The notes: generated from the sequence alone by a model not told the origin. A stretch of 12,675 nt of DNA from an uncultured Oscillospiraceae bacterium (GCA_910588415.1 CAJUPK010000035.1:5808-18482), one strand, 5' to 3'; counted from the stretch's first letter, positions 1 through 7,086 are shown. Program-made: numbers and translations.

Positions 1-1808
1 AGAGCATCATCACCCAGCGGGGGGGCCGGTACGTGGTTCCGGTCAAGGCAGAGTTCCGGGGGGAGGTGCCGGGCCTGGTCCACGACACCTCTGCCAGCGG
101 GGCCACGGTGTTTGTAGAGCCCATGGCCGTGGTGGAGGCCAACAACCAAATCCGGGTGCTCCAGTCCGAAGAGCTGGAGGAGATCAACCGTATCCTGCGG
201 GAGCTCTCTGCCGAGGCAGGGGAGTTTGCGGAGGGGATCATCCAGAGCTACCATATTGCCGTGGAGCTGAACCTGATCTTTGCCAAAGCCCAGGTGGCCT
301 ACCGGATGAAGGCAGTCACCCCGGAGATTGGCGAGGACGGAAAGACCCTGCTCCATGCCGCCCGGCATCCCCTGATTGCCAAAGAGAAGGTGGTGCCCAC
401 AGACATCACCCTGGGAGACCGCTTTGACACGCTGATCATCACAGGCCCCAACACAGGCGGCAAGACCGTGGCCTTAAAGACCCTAGGCCTGCTGACCCTG
501 ATGGCCCTGTGCGGCCTGATGCTGCCAGCCGGGGCGGGCAGCCGGGTGTCCGTGTTCAGCCACATTCTGGCGGACATTGGGGACGAGCAGAGCATTGAGC
601 AGAGCCTGTCCACCTTTTCCGCCCACATGACCAATCTCATCAAGATTCTGCACCTGGCAGACAGCCGCAGCCTGGTGCTGCTGGACGAGCTGGGGGCTGG
701 CACAGACCCGGTGGAGGGCGCGGCCCTGGCCACTGCCATCATCGAGGAGCTGCGCTCCAAGGGCTGCCGGATGGCCTGCACCACCCATTACGCAGAGCTG
801 AAGGCCTATGCCATCCAGACCCCTGGGGTGGAGAATGGGTGCTGCGAGTTTGACGTGGAGAGCCTGCGGCCTACCTACCGGCTGCTGATCGGCGTGCCGG
901 GCAAGTCCAACGCCTTTGCCATCTCCAAGCGCCTGGGCCTGGAAGAGCGCCTGGTGGACAGGGCAGGCCAGCTGGTCTCTCAGGAGAGCAGCGCTTTCGA
1001 GCAGGTGGTGGGCCGCTTGGAGGAGGACCGCCGGAAACTGGAGGACCAGCTGGAGCTGGCCCGGCGTGCCGCGGACCAGGCCCGGGACAGCCTGCGGCAG
1101 GCAGAGGCCAAGCAGGCAGAGGCTGGCCACCAGGCCCGCCGGGAACTGGAACAGGCCCGGCAGGAGGCGGCCAACTTGGTGCAGAAGACCCGCCGCCAGG
1201 CGGACGCCCTTTTAAACGAGCTGGATGAGCTGCGCCGCCAGCAGAACAAGGCCCTTTCCGCTGAGCAGAAGGCCCGGCTGCGGGGCGGCCTGCGGGACTT
1301 GGAGAGCGCCGCGGACCCTGTACACAAGCAGCGCTCCAACCAGGACTACACCCTGCCCCGGGACCTGAAACCCGGCGACAGCGTGCTGATCTTTGACATT
1401 GACAAAAAGGCCACTGTGCTGGAGGCCCCCCGGGACGGCCAGGCACTGGTACAGGCAGGCATCATCAAGACCCGGGTGCCCCTGGAAAACCTGCGGCTTT
1501 TGGGAGAACAGAAGCCAGAGCGGCCCAAGGGACGGTCCGTCACCAAGTCGGTCTCTGCGCCAGAGGCCAGCACCAGCCTGGACCTGCGGGGGCAAAGCTG
1601 CGACGAGGCCCTGATGGAAGTGGACGCCTTTTTGGACCGGGCCGCCCGGATGAACCTGCCCCAGGTCACCATCATCCACGGCAAGGGCACGGGCGTGCTG
1701 CGGGCAGCGGTGCAAAAGCACCTGCGGCGCTGTCCCCAGGTAAAGAGCTTCCGCTTGGGAGCCTTTGGCGAAGGGGAGAGCGGCGTCACGGTGGCAGAGC
1801 TGAAGTAA
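1..1808 (+). CDS. mutS2: Endonuclease MutS2 (5' end outside window)
   Basis: MutS2 is a homodimeric MutS-family ATPase with a C-terminal Smr nuclease domain. It acts on branched or recombining DNA, and in Bacillus also on collided ribosomes. The frame is open from base 3, so the gene is cut by the window edge. About 600 codons are visible of a family length near 785, so roughly the first 185 residues are missing. The visible part begins in the conserved RYVVPVKAE...VHDTSASGATVFVEP core. The Walker A motif GPNTGGKT is at 444-467 and the signature STFSAHMTNL follows. The Walker B stretch LVLLDELGAGTDP has its Asp codon at 684-686. A charged, Arg/Glu/Ala-rich coiled coil runs over about 1000-1280. 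The Smr domain is at the C-terminus, with LDLRG at 1578-1592 and HGKGTG at 1677-1694, both intact. An ATG at 33 is internal, because conserved family sequence (ITQRGGRYV) precedes it. No disruption is seen. Confidence 0.96.
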   Translation, partial: SIITQRGGRYVVPVKAEFRGEVPGLVHDTSASGATVFVEPMAVVEANNQIRVLQSEELEEINRILRELSAEAGEFAEGIIQSYHIAVELNLIFAKAQVAYRMKAVTPEIGEDGKTLLHAARHPLIAKEKVVPTDITLGDRFDTLIITGPNTGGKTVALKTLGLLTLMALCGLMLPAGAGSRVSVFSHILADIGDEQSIEQSLSTFSAHMTNLIKILHLADSRSLVLLDELGAGTDPVEGAALATAIIEELRSKGCRMACTTHYAELKAYAIQTPGVENGCCEFDVESLRPTYRLLIGVPGKSNAFAISKRLGLEERLVDRAGQLVSQESSAFEQVVGRLEEDRRKLEDQLELARRAADQARDSLRQAEAKQAEAGHQARRELEQARQEAANLVQKTRRQADALLNELDELRRQQNKALSAEQKARLRGGLRDLESAADPVHKQRSNQDYTLPRDLKPGDSVLIFDIDKKATVLEAPRDGQALVQAGIIKTRVPLENLRLLGEQKPERPKGRSVTKSVSAPEASTSLDLRGQSCDEALMEVDAFLDRAARMNLPQVTIIHGKGTGVLRAAVQKHLRRCPQVKSFRLGAFGEGESGVTVAELK

Positions 1809-1856
1809 CCGCCTTAGCGGCTCTATAGAAGGACAGATATTAGGAAAGAAAATAAG

Positions 1857-1900
1857 GGAAGCTGTCTCCGCTTTTTCTGCGGAAAAGCTTCCTTTTTTTT
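1857..1900 (+). terminator. Rho-independent terminator after mutS2
   Basis: GGAAGCT (1857-1863) pairs perfectly with AGCTTCC (1886-1892). A second stem lies inside it, TCCGC (1867-1871) with GCGGA (1879-1883). Eight T residues follow at 1893-1900. It starts about 48 bases after the mutS2 stop, so it should end that transcript and separate it from the PHP phosphatase gene. Confidence 0.9.
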
Positions 1901-1908
1901 AAAGGCTG

Positions 1909-1917
1909 TGGTATAAT
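1909..1917 (+). promoter_or_regulatory. Extended -10 promoter for the hisJ-NUDIX unit
   Basis: A consensus TATAAT at 1912-1917 is preceded directly by TGG (1909-1911), giving an extended -10 element (TGn-TATAAT). The region 17 bases upstream falls in the T-tract of the mutS2 terminator and has no good TTGACA, which fits extended -10 recognition. Transcription would start near 1924, about 33 bases before the ATG at 1957. Confidence 0.75.
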
Positions 1918-1956
1918 ATCCTCTATATGTAAAAATTTCCTTAGGAGGTAAGCCGG

Positions 1957-2769
1957 ATGAACCATCTCTATGCCAGTGACTGCCACAACCACTCCAGCTG
2001 CTCTCCCGACGGCAAGCATACCGTAGAGGCCATGCTGGCCCGGGCCAAGGAGCTGGGCCTGTATGCCTACACGCTCACCGACCACTGTGAGTGCCATGCC
2101 TATCAGGAGGAGTATTGCCAGCGGATTGGGATAGCCTGGGAGGCCATGGCCGCTGCCCAGGTTCCAGAGGGCCTGGAGTTTTACCGGGGCCTGGAGCTGG
2201 GCCAGCCCATGCAGAACCTGCCAGGGGCCCAGGAGGCGGTTGGCAGGTACAGCTATGACTTTGTCATCGGCTCCCTCCACAATCTGCAGGGGGAGAAGGA
2301 TTTCTATTATATAGACGCCTCCGCCACGCCCATTGAGACGCTCCACGGCCTGCTGGACCGCTATTGGGACCAGCTGCTGGAGATGATCGCCTGGGGCGGC
2401 TTTGACAGCCTAGGGCATTTGACCTACCCCCTGCGGTACATTCAGGGGGAGCAGGGGGTGGCCCTGGACCTGTCCCGGCACCAGGAGAAGATCAGCCAGG
2501 TATTCCAGGCGCTGATCGCCCAAGAGATCGCCCTGGAAATAAACACCTCCGGCCTGCGGCAAAAGCTGGGGGAGACCATGCCGGGCCTTGCCCTGCTGCA
2601 GCGCTACCGCGAGCTGGGCGGCCGCCTGGTGACCTTGGGTTCAGACGCCCACTGCACGGAGGATTTGGGCAAGGGTATTGACGAGGGGATGGACCTGCTG
2701 AAAGCAGCGGGATTCACCCATTTTGCGGTTTACGAGAAGCGGCGGCCTGTTCTGCTGCCCTTGGAATAG
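1957..2769 (+). CDS. hisJ: HisJ-type PHP-domain histidinol-phosphatase
   Basis: This is a PHP-superfamily phosphatase of the HisJ/HisK type, which removes phosphate from L-histidinol phosphate late in histidine synthesis. It is cytoplasmic and metal-dependent. All expected metal-ligand motifs are visible in its 270 residues: DCHNH (H10, H12), TDHCE (D42, H43), GLELG (E80), GSLHN (H108), SLGHL (H154) and GSDAH (D230, H232). The family is usually 260-280 residues, so it appears complete. The ATG at 1957 has a strong AGGAGGT at 1943-1949 with good spacing. The NUDIX gene follows after 9 bases, and its ribosome binding site overlaps this stop codon, so the two are probably co-transcribed. No other his gene is in view. 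Another phosphomonoester substrate is therefore possible, but the motif set fits HisJ well. Confidence 0.85.
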   Translation: MNHLYASDCHNHSSCSPDGKHTVEAMLARAKELGLYAYTLTDHCECHAYQEEYCQRIGIAWEAMAAAQVPEGLEFYRGLELGQPMQNLPGAQEAVGRYSYDFVIGSLHNLQGEKDFYYIDASATPIETLHGLLDRYWDQLLEMIAWGGFDSLGHLTYPLRYIQGEQGVALDLSRHQEKISQVFQALIAQEIALEINTSGLRQKLGETMPGLALLQRYRELGGRLVTLGSDAHCTEDLGKGIDEGMDLLKAAGFTHFAVYEKRRPVLLPLE

Positions 2770-2778
2770 GAGGGAAAT

Positions 2779-3261
2779 GTGGACATCCTGTTTGATACGG
2801 AAAAGGGCCGCTTCTCCTACCGGGTGGCAGGGCTAGCCGTCCAAGAGGGCAGGCTGCTGGTCCAGCGGGTAAAGGGGGACGAGGGCCTGTCCGTTCCTGG
2901 GGGCCATGTGGCCTTTGGTGAGACCACAGAGGAGGCTTTGCGCCGGGAGTTTCAGGAGGAGCTGGGGCTGCAGGCGGAAATTGGCGGTCTGGCCGCAGTG
3001 GGCGAGGTGTTTTTTCCCTGGAACGGCCCCTGCCAGCAGATCGGGCTGTATTATTGGGTGGCCCTGCCCACAGAACCCTGGGAGGGCCTGCGGCACGGTT
3101 TGGACGATGGAGGCCAGGAGCGGGAAGAGCTGGAGTTCCTCTGGGTGCCAGTGGAAAAAATCCAGCGGGGCGAGGCTGTCTTCTATTTGCCCCAGCTGGC
3201 CGGTCATTTGACAGAAACGGGTACCCTGCATTTTGTAAGCAATCAGCTTGAACCGGGTTAA
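2779..3261 (+). CDS. NUDIX hydrolase
   Basis: This is a small cytoplasmic hydrolase of the NUDIX family, which cleaves a nucleoside diphosphate linked to another group. The complete Nudix box GX5EX7REFXEELGL lies at residues 42-64 (GHVAFGE...REFQEELGL). The residues before it form the usual beta strands (VAGLAVQEGRLLVQRVKG). The length, 160 residues, is typical of the family. The start is GTG at 2779: an AGGAGGG at 2768-2774, overlapping the upstream stop, sits 4-5 bases before it, and the ATG at 2778 is in another frame. The gene is probably co-transcribed with the PHP phosphatase. The substrate cannot be read from the sequence; ADP-sugar, dinucleotide or damaged nucleotide cleavage are all possible. 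Confidence 0.9.
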   Translation: MDILFDTEKGRFSYRVAGLAVQEGRLLVQRVKGDEGLSVPGGHVAFGETTEEALRREFQEELGLQAEIGGLAAVGEVFFPWNGPCQQIGLYYWVALPTEPWEGLRHGLDDGGQEREELEFLWVPVEKIQRGEAVFYLPQLAGHLTETGTLHFVSNQLEPG

Positions 3262-3322
3262 AGGTGGGCTTTTGAGAGCAAATGGCGCCGCCCCACACTC
3301 TGCTACTTTTAGAAAAAGGGGA

Positions 3323-3349
3323 CAAAACTTTTAGTTTTGCGCTCAAACT
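3323..3349. repeat. Overlapping alternative hairpins in the Lrp-gene leader
   Basis: CAAAACT (3323-3329) pairs with AGTTTTG (3333-3339) across a TTT loop. The AGTTT of the same right arm (3333-3337) can instead pair with AAACT at 3345-3349. AACTGC (3346-3351) can in turn pair with GCAGTT (3378-3383), so these elements compete. No T-tract follows, so I do not call a terminator. The stems are short and AT-rich, so some of this may be chance. Confidence 0.4.
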
Positions 3350-3372
3350 GCAAGATCATCAAGAATATATAG

Positions 3373-3418
3373 GTAACGCAGTTCAAAAGAGGCGATATCT
3401 CTTTTGAAGCGCGTTTAC
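3373..3418. promoter_or_regulatory. Long palindrome upstream of the Lrp-family gene
   Basis: TTCAAAAGAG (3382-3391) and CTCTTTTGAA (3399-3408) form a perfect 10-bp inverted repeat around a 7-base spacer. After a 2-by-2 mismatch the symmetry continues with AACGC (3375-3379) against GCGTT (3411-3415), and the flanks GGTA/TTAC are near-symmetric. A further small inverted repeat, CACG/CGTG, is at 3422-3433. There is no T-tract, so it is not a terminator. It lies about 60 bases before the start codon, where an operator for the autoregulating Lrp-type protein or a structured leader is plausible. An AT-rich TATATA at 3366-3371 could be a -10 box, but no good -35 is visible. Confidence 0.5.
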
Positions 3419-3476
3419 TATCACGCAAACGTGCGGAACACATCAACCGGACTAAAAAGAGAGAGGAGCAGATCAG

Positions 3477-3971
3477 ATGGCTATGGAACAGATTTTAGAG
3501 CTTTTGCAGGACAACGCCCAGCTGACCCCCAAGCAGCTCAGCGTTATGCTTAACGAGAGCGAGGAAGCCGTGGCAAAAGCCATTGCCCAATACCAGCGGG
3601 AAGGGGTCATCCGGGGCTACCACGCCCTGGTGAATTGGGAGCGCACCGAGACCCAGAAGGCCTCGGCCCTGATCGAGCTGAAGGTCACCCCCAAAAAGGA
3701 CACGGGCTTTGACGAGATTGCTGGCCGCATCATGAACTTTCCCGAGGTGGAGAGCGTGTATCTCATGTCCGGCGGCTATGACCTGGCTGTCACCGTGACA
3801 GGCCGCACCATGCAGGACGTGGCCATGTTTGTGCAGAAGCGCCTGGCCACCATCGATGGGGTGCTTTCCACGGCCACCCACTTTGTGCTGACCAAGTATA
3901 AGGACGGCGGTGTGATCTTCCAAAGCGAGTACGAGGAAATCGACGAGAGAGGGAGTAATCTGTGTGATTGA
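3477..3971 (+). CDS. Lrp/AsnC-family transcriptional regulator
   Basis: This is a DNA-binding regulator of the leucine-responsive (feast/famine) family, which forms dimers and higher oligomers and responds to amino acids. Its 164 residues show the standard order. An N-terminal winged helix-turn-helix covers about residues 4-50 (LTPKQLSVML...VAKAIAQYQREGVIRGYH). A RAM ligand-binding domain covers about 64-140 (SALIELKV...FPEVESVYLMSGGYDLAVTV). The ATG at 3477 has AGGAG at 3464-3468 with 8-base spacing, which favours it over the second ATG at 3483. The gene overlaps the aminotransferase start by 8 bases, so the two are translationally coupled, and the regulator probably controls the aminotransferase and itself. 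The effector is probably an amino acid but cannot be named. The 215-base gap upstream holds several inverted repeats. Confidence 0.93.
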   Translation: MAMEQILELLQDNAQLTPKQLSVMLNESEEAVAKAIAQYQREGVIRGYHALVNWERTETQKASALIELKVTPKKDTGFDEIAGRIMNFPEVESVYLMSGGYDLAVTVTGRTMQDVAMFVQKRLATIDGVLSTATHFVLTKYKDGGVIFQSEYEEIDERGSNLCD

Positions 3972-5133
3972 GTATGATAAACTGGTAAATTCCACGGCAA
4001 AGCAGATCAAGCCCTCGGGGATCCGCCGTTTTTTTGACATTGCCAGCGAGATGGAGGACGTAATCTCCCTCTCTGTGGGCGAGCCGGACTTTCACACCCC
4101 CTGGCATATCCGGGAGGCGGGCATTGCCTCCCTGGAGAAAGGCCGCACCCGCTATACCCCCAACCGGGGCTTTACGCAGCTGCGCCAGGAGATCGCCCAT
4201 TTCCTGCTGCGGCATTACGGGGTGGAGTATGACCCGCAAGGGGAAGTGCTTGTCACCGTGGGCGGTTCCGAGGCCATTGACCTGTGCGTGCGCAGCCTGG
4301 TCAATCCCGGGGAGGAGGTGCTCATTCCAGAGCCCAGCTTTGTGTGCTATGTACCCATCACCCAAATCGCCGGGGGTGTGCCGGTCATCATTGAGACAGG
4401 CCCGGAGAATGGGTTTAAATTGACGGCAGAGCAGCTGGAGGCCAAGATTACCGATAAGACCAAGCTGCTCATCATGCCCTACCCCAACAACCCCACGGGG
4501 GCGGTGATGGGCCGGGAGGAACTCCTGGAGATCGCCCAAGTGGTAGAGCGCCACAATCTGCTGGTGCTCTCTGACGAGATCTACGCGGCGCTCACCTATA
4601 CCCAGGAGGGCCATGTGACCTTCTCCTCCCTGCCGGGGATGCGGGAGCGTACGGTGGTGGTCAACGGCTTTTCCAAGGCCCACTCCATGACAGGCTGGCG
4701 GCTGGGATATGCGGCGGGCCCCAAGGAAATTATCTCTCTAATGACAAAGCTGCACCAGTTTGCCATCATGAGCGCCCCCACTACCAGCCAATATGCGGCC
4801 ATCGAGGCGCTGAAAAATGGCGATGAGGACATTGCCTATATGCGCGGGCAGTACGATATGCGCCGCCGCCTGATTGTGGATGGACTGAACAGTATGGGCT
4901 TGCGCTGCTTTGAGCCAGAGGGGGCCTTTTATGTGTTCCCGTCCGTAAAGTCTACAGGCTTAACATCTCTGGAGTTCAGCGAGAAGCTGATCTACAGCAA
5001 ACATGTGGCGGTGGTGCCCGGAGACGCCTTTGGAGCCAGCGGAGAGGGATTTGTACGCATCTCCTATTCCTATTCTATCCAGCACATCACAGAGGCATTG
5101 GCGCGGATAGAAGCCTTCCTGCAGGAAGTGTAA
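3964..5133 (+). CDS. PLP-dependent class I/II aminotransferase, PatA/AraT-like
   Basis: This is a fold-type I pyridoxal-phosphate aminotransferase, cytoplasmic, acting on an amino acid and a 2-oxo acid. Its 389 residues match the family length. Seen in order are the substrate-entry region SVGEPDFHTPWHI, the phosphate-loop region VTVGGSEAID, the cofactor-ring motif YPNNPTGAVM, the pyridine-binding Asp in LSDEIYAAL, the Schiff-base lysine K238 in NGFSKAHSMTGWRLGY, and the carboxylate-binding Arg (R365) in FVRISYS. The overall pattern, including FPSVKSTGLTSLEFSEKL near the end, resembles Bacillus PatA. The substrate could be an aromatic amino acid, N-acetyl-diaminopimelate or aspartate. The start is GTG at 3964, inside the regulator gene, with GGGAG at 3951-3955. 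The homologous N-terminus YDKLVNSTAKQIKPSGIRRFFD supports this start. It forms one operon with the Lrp-family gene. Confidence 0.92.
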   Translation: MIEYDKLVNSTAKQIKPSGIRRFFDIASEMEDVISLSVGEPDFHTPWHIREAGIASLEKGRTRYTPNRGFTQLRQEIAHFLLRHYGVEYDPQGEVLVTVGGSEAIDLCVRSLVNPGEEVLIPEPSFVCYVPITQIAGGVPVIIETGPENGFKLTAEQLEAKITDKTKLLIMPYPNNPTGAVMGREELLEIAQVVERHNLLVLSDEIYAALTYTQEGHVTFSSLPGMRERTVVVNGFSKAHSMTGWRLGYAAGPKEIISLMTKLHQFAIMSAPTTSQYAAIEALKNGDEDIAYMRGQYDMRRRLIVDGLNSMGLRCFEPEGAFYVFPSVKSTGLTSLEFSEKLIYSKHVAVVPGDAFGASGEGFVRISYSYSIQHITEALARIEAFLQEV

Positions 5134-5169
5134 AGGGGATACGCGTTACACAATAGAGAATGAAACAAG

Positions 5170-5203
5170 CGCTTTCTGGAAATCCTAGAAGGGGCAGAAA
5201 GCG
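5170..5203. repeat. 9-bp perfect inverted repeat upstream of ispE
   Basis: CGCTTTCTG (5170-5178) pairs perfectly with CAGAAAGCG (5195-5203) around a 16-base loop. It lies in the 111-base gap between the aminotransferase and ispE. GTAAAACC follows rather than a T-tract, so it is not an intrinsic terminator on the plus strand. It could be an operator, an mRNA-stabilising stem or a processing site. No convincing promoter was found in this gap, so read-through from the aminotransferase operon into ispE is possible. Confidence 0.55.
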
Positions 5204-5244
5204 GTAAAACCAGGGAGAGCCAGAGAGGAAAGGGGCTGGGGATT

Positions 5245-6093
5245 ATGAGAGTGAGAGCCTACGGAAAGATCAATTTAACCCTGGATGTGGTAGGAAGAAG
5301 AGCGGACGGATACCATTTGTTAGATACAGTCATGCAGAGCGTGTCCATCTGGGATGAGCTGGAGCTGCAGCGCCGGAGCGAGCCGGGACTGCGGCTGGAG
5401 TGCAACTGGGAGAGCCTGCCCCTGGACAGCATGAACACCGTCTTCCGGGCGGCGAAATTTTTTCTGGAGGACCAAAAGCTGCAAAGTGAAGGGCTTTACA
5501 TCTACATCCATAAATACCTTCCCAGCCGCTCCGGCATGGGAGGAGGCAGCGCGGACGCGGCAGCAGCCCTGCGGGGGCTCAACGAGCTGTTCGGTACCCA
5601 GCTAAGCACGGAAAAGCTGATGGCCCTGGGGGCACGGGTAGGGGCTGATGTGCCCTTCTGTGTACGGGGCGGCGCGGCCCGCTGTACAGGCGTGGGCGCA
5701 GATGTATCGCCGGTCCCTGCCATGCCAGACTGCTGGCTGGTGGTCTGTAAGCCCCCCATGGGCATGAGTACCCCCCGGGCCTATGCCTTGTTGGACCAGT
5801 ACCCCCTTTCCAGCACCCAGGCCACCCCTCGGATGTTGGATGCCCTGGCAGCAGGCAACCTGCGGCGGGTAGCCAAGGGCCTGGCCAACCGGTTTGACGA
5901 GACCGTGCGCATGGGTCCCGTGCGGAGCCTAAAGCGGGCCATGGTGGAGGCTGGGGCTTTGGGAGCTATGATGACCGGCAGCGGCTCCAGCGTGTACGGA
6001 ATCTTTGAGACAGAGCAGGGCGCCAGGGCAGCCATAAGCCAGCTGGAAGGCCGGGGCCGAATCTTCCTGGCAAGACCTTGTGAAGGGATATAG
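5245..6093 (+). CDS. ispE: 4-diphosphocytidyl-2-C-methyl-D-erythritol kinase
   Basis: IspE is a GHMP kinase that phosphorylates the 2-hydroxyl of CDP-methylerythritol with ATP in the MEP pathway to isoprenoid precursors. Its 282 residues match the usual 280-300. The motifs are complete. GKINLTLDVVGRRADGYH at the N-terminus carries K8. The ATP-binding glycine loop PSRSGMGGGSADAA is at residues 93-106. ARVGADVPF contains the catalytic Asp (D135). The C-terminal GHMP motif is MTGSGSSVYGIF. The ATG at 5245 is preceded by the purine-rich stretch AGGAAAGGGG at 5226-5235. It is convergent with the exporter gene, and the 47-base gap between the two stops contains no convincing terminator. Recognition is secure. 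Confidence 0.97.
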   Translation: MRVRAYGKINLTLDVVGRRADGYHLLDTVMQSVSIWDELELQRRSEPGLRLECNWESLPLDSMNTVFRAAKFFLEDQKLQSEGLYIYIHKYLPSRSGMGGGSADAAAALRGLNELFGTQLSTEKLMALGARVGADVPFCVRGGAARCTGVGADVSPVPAMPDCWLVVCKPPMGMSTPRAYALLDQYPLSSTQATPRMLDALAAGNLRRVAKGLANRFDETVRMGPVRSLKRAMVEAGALGAMMTGSGSSVYGIFETEQGARAAISQLEGRGRIFLARPCEGI

Positions 6094-6140
6094 CATTACA
6101 GACGTCCAAGATAAAAAGTTAAGAAGCTTTACAACTGGTG

Positions 6141-6980
6141 CTAAAAAATAATTTGGCAGAGCAGGCCAGTCACTACAGCCGCAGCGTAAAGGATTCCAGC
6201 CAGAATGAAATTTTCCCGGTAATTCTTATGGACCCGGAACAGCACAGCCAGACCTAAACCAGCCCCGGTACAAAGCCCTGCTATTGCAGAGCCAAAGGAC
6301 AGGGAACCAGCCAGATACAGCTCCATCAGCAGCACAGAGGCAGCACAGTGGGGCAAAAATCCAATGGCTGCCGCCAAAAAGGGCTGCCATATGCTGCCAG
6401 AAAGCAGCAACCTGGAGATGGCTGCCTGGCCTGCCAGTTCCATGGTACAGCCCAGGGCCAGGTTGATGGCCAGCAAAAAGCCAAAGACCTGCAGGGTATG
6501 CTTCAAAGCTGGCCGGACTAACGAACCCTCCTGGCAGCCGCAGTGCTGGCATAAGTCATGACAAGCTTCATTGCTTTTCGACAAGTGTATAGACTTAACA
6601 GCAAAATCGGTCAAGAAGCCCACTAAAAATCCAGCAACTATCTTGACAGCCAACAGACGGCCCAGGTCCCCCAAGGCCTGGGGACGGCTGAGAAGAATGG
6701 GCAGGGCTTCGTCAGAGGTGGCTAAAAACACGGCTAATAATGTGCCAGGGGTAATCAGTCCGCCTGCGTAGAAATTGGCAGCGGCAACAGAAAAACCGCA
6801 CTGGGGTACGCACCCTAGCAAAGCCCCGCCCAAGGGGCCCAGGGGTCCCAGCCGGGCCAAAGCTCCCGTAAGCCGATGGCTGGCGCGGTGTTCTAAAAAT
6901 TCAATCAGTAGGTAGGCCCCAAACAGGAAGGGCAGATTTTTCAAAGAATCCACAACAGCGTCCAAAATGATCTCTTTCAT
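6141..6980 (-). CDS. ArsP_2-type 10TM heavy-metal (putative manganese) exporter
   Basis: This is a polytopic inner-membrane protein of the family annotated as putative 10TM heavy-metal exporter or putative manganese transporter (ArsP_2). It is 279 residues and almost entirely hydrophobic segments. Two internal halves carry matching motifs, GCVPQCGFSVAAANFYAGG (residues 56-74) and GFLPHCAASVLLMELYLAG (207-225), consistent with a duplicated transporter fold. A central loop is rich in Cys and His (C140, H141, C144, H146, C147, C149) and could bind metal. The start is the ATG at 6980: AAGGAG (6986-6991 on the minus strand) lies 5 bases upstream, and the following MKEIILDAVVDSLKNLPFLF matches the family N-terminus. 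A GTG at 7022 would add 14 unlikely residues. It is divergent from spoIIR. The transported ion is inferred only from family annotation. Confidence 0.85.
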   Translation of the reverse strand: MKEIILDAVVDSLKNLPFLFGAYLLIEFLEHRASHRLTGALARLGPLGPLGGALLGCVPQCGFSVAAANFYAGGLITPGTLLAVFLATSDEALPILLSRPQALGDLGRLLAVKIVAGFLVGFLTDFAVKSIHLSKSNEACHDLCQHCGCQEGSLVRPALKHTLQVFGFLLAINLALGCTMELAGQAAISRLLLSGSIWQPFLAAAIGFLPHCAASVLLMELYLAGSLSFGSAIAGLCTGAGLGLAVLFRVHKNYRENFILAGILYAAAVVTGLLCQIIF

Positions 6981-6997
6981 AGCGTCTCCTTTATTTG

Positions 6998-7040
6998 TAA
7001 ACCATATTCCTTTACAATGCACGCAGGAAAGAATGGTTTA
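6998..7040 (-). promoter_or_regulatory. Hairpin in the exporter 5' leader
   Basis: TAAACCAT (6998-7005) and ATGGTTTA (7033-7040) are perfect inverse complements. The stem can continue as TTCC (7007-7010) with GGAA (7026-7029) after a small asymmetric internal loop. The final loop is about 15 bases. On the minus-strand transcript the hairpin ends 7 bases before the ribosome binding site, so it could influence translation initiation. I compared it by eye with the yybP-ykoY manganese riboswitch and saw none of that RNA's conserved motifs. Confidence 0.5.
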
Positions 7041-7086
7041 TTGAGCTGACAAGCAAAACAACTTCATTATCTGTGCCTATACAGCT

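Noticed and set aside
299..1789. Several long minus-strand frames opposite mutS2, with similar ones opposite addB
   Set aside because: High GC removes stop codons from antisense frames. None shows a recognisable domain, and the sense strand is a clear MutS2 or AddB.
3264..3296. Possible terminator after the NUDIX gene (GTGGG with CCCAC)
   Set aside because: The stem is only five pairs with a long interior, and no T-run follows directly.
5115..5128. 14-base perfect palindrome CTTCCTGCAGGAAG
   Set aside because: It lies inside the last codons of the aminotransferase gene and is explained by coding sequence. It has no second copy that I can see.
6094..6140. Terminator between convergent ispE and exporter genes
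   Set aside because: Only weak, bulged AT-rich pairing is present around AAGCTT, with no solid stem followed by a T-tract on either strand.
6991..7005. Four-codon leader peptide (M-V-Y-K-stop) on the minus strand before the exporter
   Set aside because: The nearest Shine-Dalgarno-like AAAGGA is only about two bases from the ATG. The frame is too short to distinguish from chance.
6981..7022. 14-residue N-terminal extension of the exporter from GTG 7022
   Set aside because: The strong ribosome binding site at 6986-6991 serves the ATG at 6980, and family homology begins at that methionine. The extension lies in the leader hairpin.
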